From: Catenovulum sp. 2E275
GTDB lineage: Bacteria > Pseudomonadota > Gammaproteobacteria > Enterobacterales > Alteromonadaceae
Direction: 5' to 3'
Length of the DNA stretch: 64,000 nucleotides
Assembly: GCF_025515275.1 (NCBI RefSeq)
Contig: NZ_JAOPFU010000017.1
Location: 1 to 64,000, forward strand
Below are positions 36,031 through 44,736 of this stretch, piece after piece. The translations under genes were made by a program, and so were the position numbers. Numbering within the stretch: position 1 is the first letter of the stretch; each line of letters starts with the position of its first letter. The notes beneath the pieces are model-generated. The model was not told the origin of the DNA. It worked only from the letters and a program-made list of their open reading frames with translations, and searched no databases.

Positions 36031-38538
36031 TTAAGCACTATGCAACCACTGATTGGCCTGAATAGCTAGTGCTTGTTCTATTGGCACTGGGCGCGCAATA
36101 AAATAACCTTGGGCATAATCTACGCCCAGTTCAGCCAGCATAGTGAGAGTTTCTTTATCTTCTACAAACTCAGCTACCGATTTTTTACCAAGAGATTTTG
36201 AAATATCATAAATTGCTTTAACCAAAGCTTTATCAATTGGATCGGTTTTCATATCTTTGACAAAAGAACCGTCAATTTTAACGCTTTGTGCCGGTAGCTC
36301 TTTTAAATAGCTAAAGGTGCTAAAACCTGTGCCAAAATCGTCAATTGAAAATCCACAGCCTAATAAAGTCAGGCGTTCGATCATGCGCTGAGTGGCAGAT
36401 AAATTACTCAAACTGGCGCTTTCGGTTAATTCAAATATTAAGCGGGTAGGCGATACATTATATTGAGCCAATTTTTGCTCAATTAATGGGCTTAAATTTT
36501 CATCACTGAATGCATGGGCAGATAAGTTAACCGCCAGTTTTTTTAATTTGGGATATTCGGCCAGCATTTTTATTGCTTTAGCAACTACTTGATGATCAAG
36601 CAATTTAATATCTTCGCCGCGTTCAAGTGACGGAATAAAATGCCCGGGGAAAATCACTTTACCGTCAATAATTAACCTAACCAGTGCTTCATAATAAGCG
36701 ACTTCGCCAGTGGCAATTTCAATTACTGGCTGAAAATGCAGCACAATATTATCTTTCGCAATGGCTTGCTGAAGCTGGTGAATCCACTCAATGGTATCGC
36801 GTAGTTTTTCACTGTCTTTATCATCTTGCGAATAAATATGTACTAAATCACGGCCACGGCGTTTTGCTACATATAAAGCAATATCCGCTTGTTTTAAATA
36901 TTCATGGCTGTTTTCTTCGCCGCCTGTAATGCATACCACACCTATGCTGCAACTGATTTTATAAACCTGTTCGTTAAACTGAAAATGGCTGAGTTTTAAT
37001 GCCTGACAAATTGATTCGGCAACTTCGTAAGCTTCAAGGGCGCTGGTATTATGTAATAAAACAGCAAATTCATCGCCGCCAATCCGGCATAATAAATCGT
37101 TTCTGCGAATGCGGTTTTCAATCACTTTGGATACTTCGCGTAGTACAGTATCGCCCTGATGATGGCCTTGAGAATCGTTAATCACCTTAAAGTGATCTAA
37201 ATCGATGTACAACAAAGCATGGTTTGCTTTTGCTTTTTTAGCTTCTGCTGTTAATTTAGTTAGTTCATTATCAAAGTGATAACGATTATGTAAACCTGTT
37301 AAAGGGTCGTGTAGAGCTAGGTGCTCTAGCTTAAACTCAGCTTCTTTGCGTTTACTGATATCATCTATAGTAGCGGTGATAATAAACTGATTATAATTGT
37401 GTTGAGTTGCGCTAAATTTAGCCTCAACCCAAACTTCATGGCCTAATTTGTGTTCAAGTTTAAATTCTAATGATGAATGCTCAATATTAAAGCTCAGCAG
37501 TTGCTCTATTTTGGCTTGAGTTGAGTTTGGACTGGTATCTAATTTATCCCATAAAAAATGTTTTAAGTACTGGTTCTGACATTCACTAACTTTATAACCA
37601 GTTAAAGTTTGCCACGCTTTATTTAGAAATTGGATTTGACCCTGTTCATTGAGCTCTACGATCGCGGTAGTTAAGTTATTTAGGAGTTGTTGATGGGCAT
37701 AAGATATTTGTCGGTAAGCTATTTCTCTCTGTTTTAATTCATTAACTTTATCGGCAAATTGCTGGTTACTGATCATAAAATCTTCGCGGCGTGAGGCTAT
37801 TTCACATACTTTTCGAAGCTGATCAGCTCTAAAAGGCTTACTGATAAAATCCGCAGCGCCCTGAATAATCATTTTTTCGGCTAATTCAATTGTACCGTGT
37901 GCTGTCATCACAATTACAGGTTGCGCTGGGTTTTCCTGTAAAATTTTGGCTAATACCTGCTCACCCGACATGCCTGGTAACATTACATCCAATAAAATAA
38001 TATCATGCTGTTTTTCACGCCAGAGTTTCAAACCCAGCTCTCCGCTATCAGCAACCTCTACATCAAATCTTTGTTTTAAGATTCTTTCAACAATTTCTTG
38101 AATTTCAAGGTTATCTTCAATAGCTAATAATTTTACTTTGTTATTTTGTACCAGATTAGAAGACATTGCATCTGCTAGTAATTGAGGTAATTGAGCTACT
38201 TCATTAAACGGTAGCATGAAGTTTATGCCAAATTCACGAGCCGTGGTTTCTGCAATATGTTCACACCAAGTAGAAGCAACAATAATGATCGGAATATTTT
38301 CGCTGCATCTAAAAATACCTGAACGTATCATTCGTGATAAACGCCAGCCATCAAAACCATCTATATCAATATCTGATATCACAACCTCAATAGGGTACTG
38401 GCGTAAAAAGTTGATAGCTTCAGTTGCACTTGAAGCATTGATGATTTCAAAAACCTGACTGTGATTAATGTGCGAGATCAAGATTTGAGTTTGATCTGGG
38501 TTGCTATTTACTAACAATAGCTTTATTAATCGGCTCAT
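36031..38538 (-). CDS. REC-REC-PAS-GGDEF-EAL c-di-GMP signalling protein
   Basis: An 835-residue cytoplasmic protein. The first receiver (about 1-125) is degenerate: the acidic pair at the end of strand 1 reads NSN, and the conserved Lys is Leu in NFMLPFN, although Asp56 is present. The second receiver (about 135-250) is canonical with Asp184 in LLDVMLPGMSG and Lys234 in FISKPF. A PAS domain, a GGDEF domain with intact RIGGDEF, and an EAL domain with YEALVR and DDFGTGFS follow, so both cyclase and phosphodiesterase motifs look complete. The start at 38538 begins directly at the first receiver; the 32 extra upstream codons look unstructured. The cognate histidine kinase is not adjacent. Confidence 0.9.
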   Translation of the reverse strand: MSRLIKLLLVNSNPDQTQILISHINHSQVFEIINASSATEAINFLRQYPIEVVISDIDIDGFDGWRLSRMIRSGIFRCSENIPIIIVASTWCEHIAETTAREFGINFMLPFNEVAQLPQLLADAMSSNLVQNNKVKLLAIEDNLEIQEIVERILKQRFDVEVADSGELGLKLWREKQHDIILLDVMLPGMSGEQVLAKILQENPAQPVIVMTAHGTIELAEKMIIQGAADFISKPFRADQLRKVCEIASRREDFMISNQQFADKVNELKQREIAYRQISYAHQQLLNNLTTAIVELNEQGQIQFLNKAWQTLTGYKVSECQNQYLKHFLWDKLDTSPNSTQAKIEQLLSFNIEHSSLEFKLEHKLGHEVWVEAKFSATQHNYNQFIITATIDDISKRKEAEFKLEHLALHDPLTGLHNRYHFDNELTKLTAEAKKAKANHALLYIDLDHFKVINDSQGHHQGDTVLREVSKVIENRIRRNDLLCRIGGDEFAVLLHNTSALEAYEVAESICQALKLSHFQFNEQVYKISCSIGVVCITGGEENSHEYLKQADIALYVAKRRGRDLVHIYSQDDKDSEKLRDTIEWIHQLQQAIAKDNIVLHFQPVIEIATGEVAYYEALVRLIIDGKVIFPGHFIPSLERGEDIKLLDHQVVAKAIKMLAEYPKLKKLAVNLSAHAFSDENLSPLIEQKLAQYNVSPTRLIFELTESASLSNLSATQRMIERLTLLGCGFSIDDFGTGFSTFSYLKELPAQSVKIDGSFVKDMKTDPIDKALVKAIYDISKSLGKKSVAEFVEDKETLTMLAELGVDYAQGYFIARPVPIEQALAIQANQWLHSA

Positions 38539-38848
38539 TTCAGTAAATATTCCGAATTTATTGTTATTGTTTTTTTGAAAATTGAATAAAGGCTGTTCAT
38601 TACGTAAGTTAATAACCAGATTATATCGCCACATTTGTTAAATGAGATTAACAAATTTTTATGCTAAGTGCGAGTTAATAAATGTATGCTTTAAAGTATT
38701 GTTTATTAAAATCTTTTTTTTAATTTAAGCCATGAAATATCAAAATCCGTCAAAGTGGAATAAAAATTGTAATAGCTGAGTCAGATGCTTTTGGATTTTA
38801 AGTTTTTCAGTGAAAACTGATAAATTTTTGACGATATTAAGGTTTATT

Positions 38849-40660
38849 ATGTTTAATCCGCGACATTTACAAGTTAAAGACTCTATTTTGCGTGCTATCT
38901 TCGTCGGTTTAATGACGCTTTTGGCCGCTTGTTCCGGATCTCTGGAAAGTGAAGACACCTCAGATAATACCCAAGACTCGTCACTCAGAGTGTATTTTAA
39001 TGACGATATTGATTTGCCAATTGGCAGCCCAGAATTTGAGTTATCAGCGGCGGTTAAAGGGATAAATCCACCTTTTACTTACCTTTGGTCAGCCCAACCA
39101 AGCCGGTTTAATAGTGCGCTATCGGCTAGTGATACTGAAACAGTGATGTTTATGATTCCTGAAAATCAAACTCAGGCTGAGCAGGTTTTAATTACGCTTA
39201 AAGTGATTGATGCCACAGGTAATAGTAAAACTGATCAAATGTTTATTAATATCACAACTGATAATTCTGTGCCTATTACAGAATTTACTTTAAATGATGA
39301 AGACGGTGTTATTGACTCAGGTAAAGGTTTTAGTTTTGAAGCAGACTGGATTGATGCTGAAGATGGAGAACTGGTTCAATCAGCTAAAGTCTCAGTTGAA
39401 CAAATATCCGGTGTAACATTAAGTGGTTTACCTACTGATGGTATTATTGCTGATTTTCCGATTAATGAAGGTATTACTCCGGCAATTGCCTTAATTACGG
39501 ATGGACAGTTGATTAATTCAAGCTCTAGTTTAGCGACGTTAAAATTTACCTTAACAGTGACTGATACTTTAGGTGGGGTAACTACTAAAAATGTTGAAGT
39601 TGACATTTTACCAGCAATTCAATCAGCGCCAGTTGTTAGTGCTGGGCAAAATCAAGTTGTTTATCAAGGGCAGCAAGTCAAATTAACAGGGTCGGTTTCA
39701 AGTGGTGTTAGTACACAATATAAATGGACTCAGACGAGTGGTAATTTAAAATTAAATTTAGTTGGTACAGATAAAGCTAACTTAGAGTTTGAAGCACCGG
39801 ATGTGACGGTCGCTACTACATTTGAACTGCAATTCATGGCAACAAATATTAGCAGTAATCGTCGAAACACAGATTTAGTGTATGTTACGGTTTTACCTAT
39901 ATCAGCATTTGATGGCATAAATGATACAGGTATTACTTATTGTGCCGATGCATTGAGTAATGTAAAAACCTGTCCAATTAGTAATTTTCCACGTCAGGAT
40001 GCTGAATTTGGGCGAGATCCGGCCAATAATAATTTAACTTTACAGAAGTTTGGACAAGGTGAAGCTGGTTTTGATTTTACTTTAATAGATGATGCCGGCG
40101 AGGAAGTTTTTAGTGATAAAGCACCAAGTTGTATTCGTGATAATGTGACCGGATTGATTTGGGAAATTAAAACCGACTCTGGTATTCGCTCACATACACA
40201 TACTTTTACTTGGTATCTGCCAGGTGATTTTAATGGTGGTGATGAAGGCGTAGCAAGCTCACCTAGCAATGCTGACTATATCGCAAGCTGTACTTTAAAT
40301 TCTCAAATTACCGCCTGTAATACCCAAGCCTATATCGCTGCAGTGAATGCATCAAATTTATGTGGTGCAAGTGATTGGCGTTTACCCACAGTCAAGGAGC
40401 TAGTTTCTATTTTAAATTATGGTCAGACTAATAATAAAATGGCATTAGGCGTAAATGGCAAAGTTTTATGGCCAAATCATGCCAAGCCAGTTGCCAATGC
40501 CAGCCCAAATATTCCTTACTGGACTAGGTCATCTAGTTTATTTGGTGTTTCATCTCCAACATCACCTATTGCACCAAGAGCTTGGGTGGTTGATTTAGCA
40601 ACCGGAGACGAATATAGCTATAAAAAAATAAATGCTGCAGCTGTACTGTTAGTGCGATAA
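38849..40660 (+). CDS. Lipoprotein with PKD/Ig-like domains and C-terminal DUF1566 (Lcl) domain
   Basis: A 603-residue lipoprotein (lipobox TLLAAC). Several Ig/PKD-like beta domains (about 35-360) lead to a DUF1566 domain (about 400-603). The latter is marked by DNVTGLIWE, CGASDWRLPTVKELVSILNY and IPYWTRSSS. DUF1566 domains occur in surface and secreted bacterial proteins and in collagen-like fibre proteins of Legionella; molecular function is unclear. I chose ATG 38849 because AAGG lies 8 bases upstream and the lipoprotein signal then starts at the N-terminus. A second DUF1566 gene follows 25 bases downstream, so the two probably act together at the envelope. Confidence 0.8.
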   Translation: MFNPRHLQVKDSILRAIFVGLMTLLAACSGSLESEDTSDNTQDSSLRVYFNDDIDLPIGSPEFELSAAVKGINPPFTYLWSAQPSRFNSALSASDTETVMFMIPENQTQAEQVLITLKVIDATGNSKTDQMFINITTDNSVPITEFTLNDEDGVIDSGKGFSFEADWIDAEDGELVQSAKVSVEQISGVTLSGLPTDGIIADFPINEGITPAIALITDGQLINSSSSLATLKFTLTVTDTLGGVTTKNVEVDILPAIQSAPVVSAGQNQVVYQGQQVKLTGSVSSGVSTQYKWTQTSGNLKLNLVGTDKANLEFEAPDVTVATTFELQFMATNISSNRRNTDLVYVTVLPISAFDGINDTGITYCADALSNVKTCPISNFPRQDAEFGRDPANNNLTLQKFGQGEAGFDFTLIDDAGEEVFSDKAPSCIRDNVTGLIWEIKTDSGIRSHTHTFTWYLPGDFNGGDEGVASSPSNADYIASCTLNSQITACNTQAYIAAVNASNLCGASDWRLPTVKELVSILNYGQTNNKMALGVNGKVLWPNHAKPVANASPNIPYWTRSSSLFGVSSPTSPIAPRAWVVDLATGDEYSYKKINAAAVLLVR

Positions 40661-40685
40661 AGACTGGATAAAAGTGGAGAAATCA

Positions 40686-41222
40686 ATGAAAAAATCAATT
40701 TTAATCACAGGCATTTTATCTATTAGCGTTATCAGCCATCAGGTTTATGCATTTTGTAGTGATACAGTTGAAGCAACAGTAAACGAAGCCTTATTTGTGG
40801 TGGATGAAGAGTTAGGTGTAGTGACCGATGCAGATACAGGGCTGATGTGGTCAATTTGTAATTTAGGTGAAACTTGGTCGGCGGATGAAAAAATATGTAA
40901 TGGCAGCGCTAAAAGTTATATTTGGCAAGATGCACTAAAACAATCCCAACAAAACAGGGTTGCTAACTTTTCTGATTGGCGTTTACCAAATATTAAAGAG
41001 CTTATGTCAATAATTGAACGTCAATGTGCAGAACCTGCTGTTAATTTGGCTTTGTTTCCAACAACTAAAAATGAACCTTATTGGACTTCTACCCCTGTAT
41101 TTAACTCAAATTCGGACAATCAGGTTTGGGCTGTACAGTTTAAAGAAGGTAGCAATCACGAAAGTTTAAAGTCCCGTACAGCTTTAACTAGATTGGTGCG
41201 TAAAGTTACCGCTACAGAATAA
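40686..41222 (+). CDS. Secreted DUF1566 domain protein
   Basis: A 178-residue exported protein with signal peptide (to about VYA-FC) and a single DUF1566 domain: DADTGLMWSICNLGE, WRLPNIKELMSIIE, EPYWTSTPV and a C-terminal LTRLVRK. I prefer ATG 40686, with GGAG 6 bases upstream, over GTG 40674. It is the short companion of the preceding DUF1566 lipoprotein and may bind to or be assembled with it. Function unknown. Confidence 0.8.
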   Translation: MKKSILITGILSISVISHQVYAFCSDTVEATVNEALFVVDEELGVVTDADTGLMWSICNLGETWSADEKICNGSAKSYIWQDALKQSQQNRVANFSDWRLPNIKELMSIIERQCAEPAVNLALFPTTKNEPYWTSTPVFNSNSDNQVWAVQFKEGSNHESLKSRTALTRLVRKVTATE

Positions 41223-41391
41223 TAAAAAGATAAAGTTGAAATATGACTTTATAGCAATATTTCATCTTTATATAAGTAAATGTTATGTATAAAACATGTT
41301 GTTTAAATGGTAAATTAAATACTATTTACTAAATTTAAACCAACGGATTATTTATGCCTTTAGGCAACTAAGTTAATTAAGGATAAATCTT

Positions 41392-41628
41392 ATGGACTAT
41401 AAAAACTTAGCGTCTCACGCGAAACCAGTCAAAAGTCATGCACCAGTCACTTGGTTTTTAGTTTTAAGTGCTCCTATTTTTATTGCAGTTTTATTAGTTT
41501 TATTTGTTCCAAACTTAAATATAACTCAACAAATCTTAGTCATTTTATGTGGTTTAGTTATTTTACTTGGAGCTCAGTTATATAAAGCATATAAGGAATA
41601 TAAGGAATACATTCAGGCACGCAGTTAA
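41392..41628 (+). CDS. Small membrane protein with two helices
   Basis: A 78-residue protein with hydrophobic segments at about 20-38 and 44-62 and a charged C-terminal tail (YKAYKEYKEYIQ). AAGGA lies about 10 bases before the ATG. I recognise no family. Its stop codon abuts the stop of the convergent lipoprotein gene. Confidence 0.6.
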   Translation: MDYKNLASHAKPVKSHAPVTWFLVLSAPIFIAVLLVLFVPNLNITQQILVILCGLVILLGAQLYKAYKEYKEYIQARS

Positions 41629-42192
41629 CTACTCAATTGGAGACGACTGTTCGGGTGTTGTTTTAAAATAATATTTGGGTATTTTGAGTTTTAAATTAGA
41701 GTTTGGACTGTTATTAAAAATCACTTTAGGGGTGTAATTAACCCAGTCGGTTTGTTTGCTGATTTTTAACTCGTCATTAAATTCTAAAATGGTAGTAAAG
41801 CGCCAAGGTCCTAATTGTACGCCCTGATAAATAAAAGGCATAAAATAACCTTGGATAATGGCTTTGTTTTGATCAAAACTGATTTGCTCTGTTACTAAAT
41901 GACTGGCAGAGCGGCCTAAAGAAAAATCAGGATCTTCCCAGTTTAAATAGGTTTTAATCGCTTTACTGCCTACAGCCTGCTCACCTCTTATGACATCTTC
42001 GATTACGGCATCTGCAGCATAAAAGCTTAAAAATAATTCAAAATCTTCACGAAATGCATAGGTTTTTAAAAACAAAGAGACTTTTTGCTGTAAATCTTGT
42101 TGGCTAAATTGCGCTTTTTTTTGGGTTGATTGACAAGCGCTTAGCACTAAAATAAAGCTGCTGATAATGCAGGTTAAAATGATTTTTTTCAT
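41629..42192 (-). CDS. Lipoprotein with NTF2/SnoaL-like domain
   Basis: A 187-residue lipoprotein (lipobox LSACQ, Cys20). The body resembles NTF2-like/SnoaL domains (FELFLSFYAADAVIEDVIRG, VLGxWRF-like strand near 130, FNDELKISKQTDWVNYTP). Such domains bind small ligands or act as isomerases; no catalytic assignment is possible. It directly follows hemW with no gap, so it is cotranscribed with rdgB and hemW. Confidence 0.65.
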   Translation of the reverse strand: MKKIILTCIISSFILVLSACQSTQKKAQFSQQDLQQKVSLFLKTYAFREDFELFLSFYAADAVIEDVIRGEQAVGSKAIKTYLNWEDPDFSLGRSASHLVTEQISFDQNKAIIQGYFMPFIYQGVQLGPWRFTTILEFNDELKISKQTDWVNYTPKVIFNNSPNSNLKLKIPKYYFKTTPEQSSPIE

Positions 42193-43332
42193 TTAGACAA
42201 AAAGCTCCAGTAAATCATTTAAATATCTGTGACCATGTTGAGTCACTTGCCAATGTGTAGTGGTTTCTTCGATTAGATTTAAATTGACTGCTTTTTGCAG
42301 CATAGGTTCAACGCTCGCTAAATCCATTCCGGTGAACTGACTAAATTCTGCTTTTGGGCATGCACGTTTTAATCTAAAGCGATTCATAAAGTATTCAAAA
42401 GGCATGTCGTCAGCTTCGATATAACGGGTGTTGTAGGTATAATCCTGCGTTTTATCTAAATATCCTTTAGGATGTTTTACTTTTTCATAGCGCAAAATTT
42501 GGTTAGTTTTTGGTAGGGTAATTTTACCGTGCGCACCACAACCAATCGCTAAATAGTCACCAAATTGCCAATAATTTAAATTATGTTTAGATTCAAAACC
42601 ACTCTGGCAATAAGCACTAATTTCGTATTGCTGATAACCATGTTGAGCCAATAAAGCTTGCCCCTGAGTTTGAATGTCCCACAAAATATCATCTTCCGGT
42701 AATTTTGGCGGACGAGAAGCAAACAAGGTATTTTCTTCAATGGTCAACTGATACCAAGAGATATGCTGGGGTTTTAAATCAATAACTTGTTGTAAATCAG
42801 ATAAGGCTTGTGTCAGTGTTTGGTTTGGTAAACCATGCATTAAATCTAAATTAAATGAGTTTAAGCCAATTTCACCTGCTAACTTGGCTGCACGTTTAGC
42901 TTCTTCCGGGTTATGAATACGGCCTAATAAATTTAATTGCTGGCTTTGCAAGCTTTGCACTCCAATTGAAAACCGGTTAACCCCAGCTTGTTTAAACCCT
43001 TTAAATTTTTCAATTTCAAATGTGCCCGGATTCGCCTCAAGTGTTATTTCACAGTGCTGAGCCAAAGGTAAAAGTGCTTTTACGCCAGCTAAAATTCGTG
43101 CGATTCCGGCGGCACTAAAAATACTCGGTGTGCCACCGCCAAAAAAGATACTTTGAATAGACCGCCCTTGAGCCAAGGCTAAATCTTGTTTTAAATCATC
43201 CAGTAAACAATCAATATATTCGTCTTCCGGAATCGGATTTTTCACCGCATGCGAATTAAAATCGCAATAAGGACACTTTTGCACACACCAAGGAATATGA
43301 ATATACAGGCTTAAATCGGGCAGTTGCAGCAT
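42193..43332 (-). CDS. hemW: Heme chaperone HemW (radical SAM, CPDH-like)
   Basis: A 379-residue cytoplasmic radical-SAM protein. The N-terminal IPWCVQKCPYCDFNSH contains the CX3CX2C cluster motif specific to this group. IFFGGGTPSIF, ITLEANPGTFE, RFSIGVQSL and NLDLMHGLP match the family core, and the C-terminal HemN-type domain contains FEYFMNRFRL. HemW transfers haem to proteins rather than acting as coproporphyrinogen dehydrogenase. It follows rdgB without spacing, a common gammaproteobacterial order. Confidence 0.93.
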   Translation of the reverse strand: MLQLPDLSLYIHIPWCVQKCPYCDFNSHAVKNPIPEDEYIDCLLDDLKQDLALAQGRSIQSIFFGGGTPSIFSAAGIARILAGVKALLPLAQHCEITLEANPGTFEIEKFKGFKQAGVNRFSIGVQSLQSQQLNLLGRIHNPEEAKRAAKLAGEIGLNSFNLDLMHGLPNQTLTQALSDLQQVIDLKPQHISWYQLTIEENTLFASRPPKLPEDDILWDIQTQGQALLAQHGYQQYEISAYCQSGFESKHNLNYWQFGDYLAIGCGAHGKITLPKTNQILRYEKVKHPKGYLDKTQDYTYNTRYIEADDMPFEYFMNRFRLKRACPKAEFSQFTGMDLASVEPMLQKAVNLNLIEETTTHWQVTQHGHRYLNDLLELFV

Positions 43333-43932
43333 TTATAAAATCTGACCTAATTTTTGTTTTAATAAAGCCAATGCTTGACCACGGTGGCTAAGCATATTTT
43401 TAGTTTGTGGCGGTAGCTGTGCGCTGGTGCAATTTTGTGCCTCAAGCCAAAAAATAGGATCGTAACCAAACCCGTTATCACCTTGTGGTTGCTCGATAAT
43501 TTGACCTTCCCAGCTACCCTGACAAATTAGCGGAGTCGGATCGTTTTCATGGCGCATATAAACTAATACACACTGAAACCGTGCGCTACGCTGCAAAGCT
43601 GGGACGTCTTTCAGCTCAGTTAATAACTTTTGTAAATTGTCTTGGTCATTGGCATTTTCACCAGCATAACGCGCCGAATAAATTCCCGGTGCGCCATTTA
43701 AATAATCAACTTCCAACCCAGAATCATCAGCAATCGCCGGTAAACCTGTTTGTTTACAAGCGTTGCGGGCTTTTAATATTGCGTTTTCGACAAAGGTGAG
43801 TCCGGTCTCGTCAGCCTCTGTCACATTAAATTCAGACTGGGCCAGAATTTGAACCTTGGCATCCGCCAGCATTTGGTTGAGTTCTTTGACTTTACCTTGG
43901 TTACCGGTCGCTAAAACAATTTTTTTAATCAT
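43333..43932 (-). CDS. rdgB: XTP/dITP diphosphatase (non-canonical purine NTP pyrophosphatase)
   Basis: A 199-residue HAM1/RdgB-family enzyme that removes dITP and XTP from the nucleotide pool. Motifs: [12 protein letters not shown] at the N-terminus, [24 protein letters not shown] (key Asp-Asp-Ser-Gly-Leu), GFGYDPIFW and MLSHRGQAL. Length is typical. It is the first gene of the rdgB-hemW-lipoprotein unit. Confidence 0.95.
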   Translation of the reverse strand: MIKKIVLATGNQGKVKELNQMLADAKVQILAQSEFNVTEADETGLTFVENAILKARNACKQTGLPAIADDSGLEVDYLNGAPGIYSARYAGENANDQDNLQKLLTELKDVPALQRSARFQCVLVYMRHENDPTPLICQGSWEGQIIEQPQGDNGFGYDPIFWLEAQNCTSAQLPPQTKNMLSHRGQALALLKQKLGQIL

Positions 43933-44074
43933 ACATTTTGCTCTGTTTGTTCATAAATAATACAAAGTTGGGCATGTGTTTTGTATTTATTTAATTTGCT
44001 GCGCAGTATACTGTTATCCTTAATGAATACCAACTTTGTACTATCCGCAATGGTTAAGCTTAAAAGGAGTCTTT

Positions 44075-44650
44075 ATGTCGATTAAATTATATGGTTCAAA
44101 AACTTCTCCGTATGTTCGTCGTATTCGTATCTTGTTAGAAAACCAAGATTTTCAGTTTGAACTGGTTGATTTATATAACGATGAGGCAAGGGCACAATAT
44201 GCTTTGTTAAATCCACTTAAAAAAATGCCTATGTTGGACGATAATGGCCAGAAAATTTTTGATTCGCATGTGATTGCTGATCATATTCAGCAAAAATTTA
44301 ATTTACCCAAACCAACCCTTGCGCAGTTAAATTTAGTGAGTGCGGTTGATGCGGTTACAGATTCATTGATCATTTTGTTTTATGGTAAACGCTCTGAATT
44401 TGAAATCAGTAAAGATAAACTGATTTTTCAATTACAACTTGAACGCATACCAGATGTTTTAACTTATTTAGAAAAAGAAGCGGAAACAGGAGCATTTGAG
44501 CAATGGCATTATGCCAGTATCGCGTTAATGACACTTATTAACTGGATTGAATTCAGAAGCTTATACGACTTAACGCCTTATAAAGCATTATTAAAAGCAG
44601 TTGATTTACATCGTGATAAAGCGATAGTGAAAGAGACTATGCCGGAATAA
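44075..44650 (+). CDS. Glutathione S-transferase-like protein
   Basis: A 191-residue protein with an N-terminal thioredoxin fold (IKLYGSKTSPYVRRIRILLE, and DSHVIADHIQ containing the Asp-Ser glutathione-binding motif near residue 64) and an all-helical C-terminal domain. AAAGGAG lies 6 bases before ATG 44075, which decides the start; an upstream in-frame start at 44036 has no such site. Substrate is unknown. Confidence 0.88.
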   Translation: MSIKLYGSKTSPYVRRIRILLENQDFQFELVDLYNDEARAQYALLNPLKKMPMLDDNGQKIFDSHVIADHIQQKFNLPKPTLAQLNLVSAVDAVTDSLIILFYGKRSEFEISKDKLIFQLQLERIPDVLTYLEKEAETGAFEQWHYASIALMTLINWIEFRSLYDLTPYKALLKAVDLHRDKAIVKETMPE

Positions 44651-44736
44651 ATTTTAAAAAAATGTTTAATTATATAGTGTGAATTTAAATCTGGTTCGTT
44701 TCATATTTGATCATGTATTTTTAACAAGGTGTAAAT

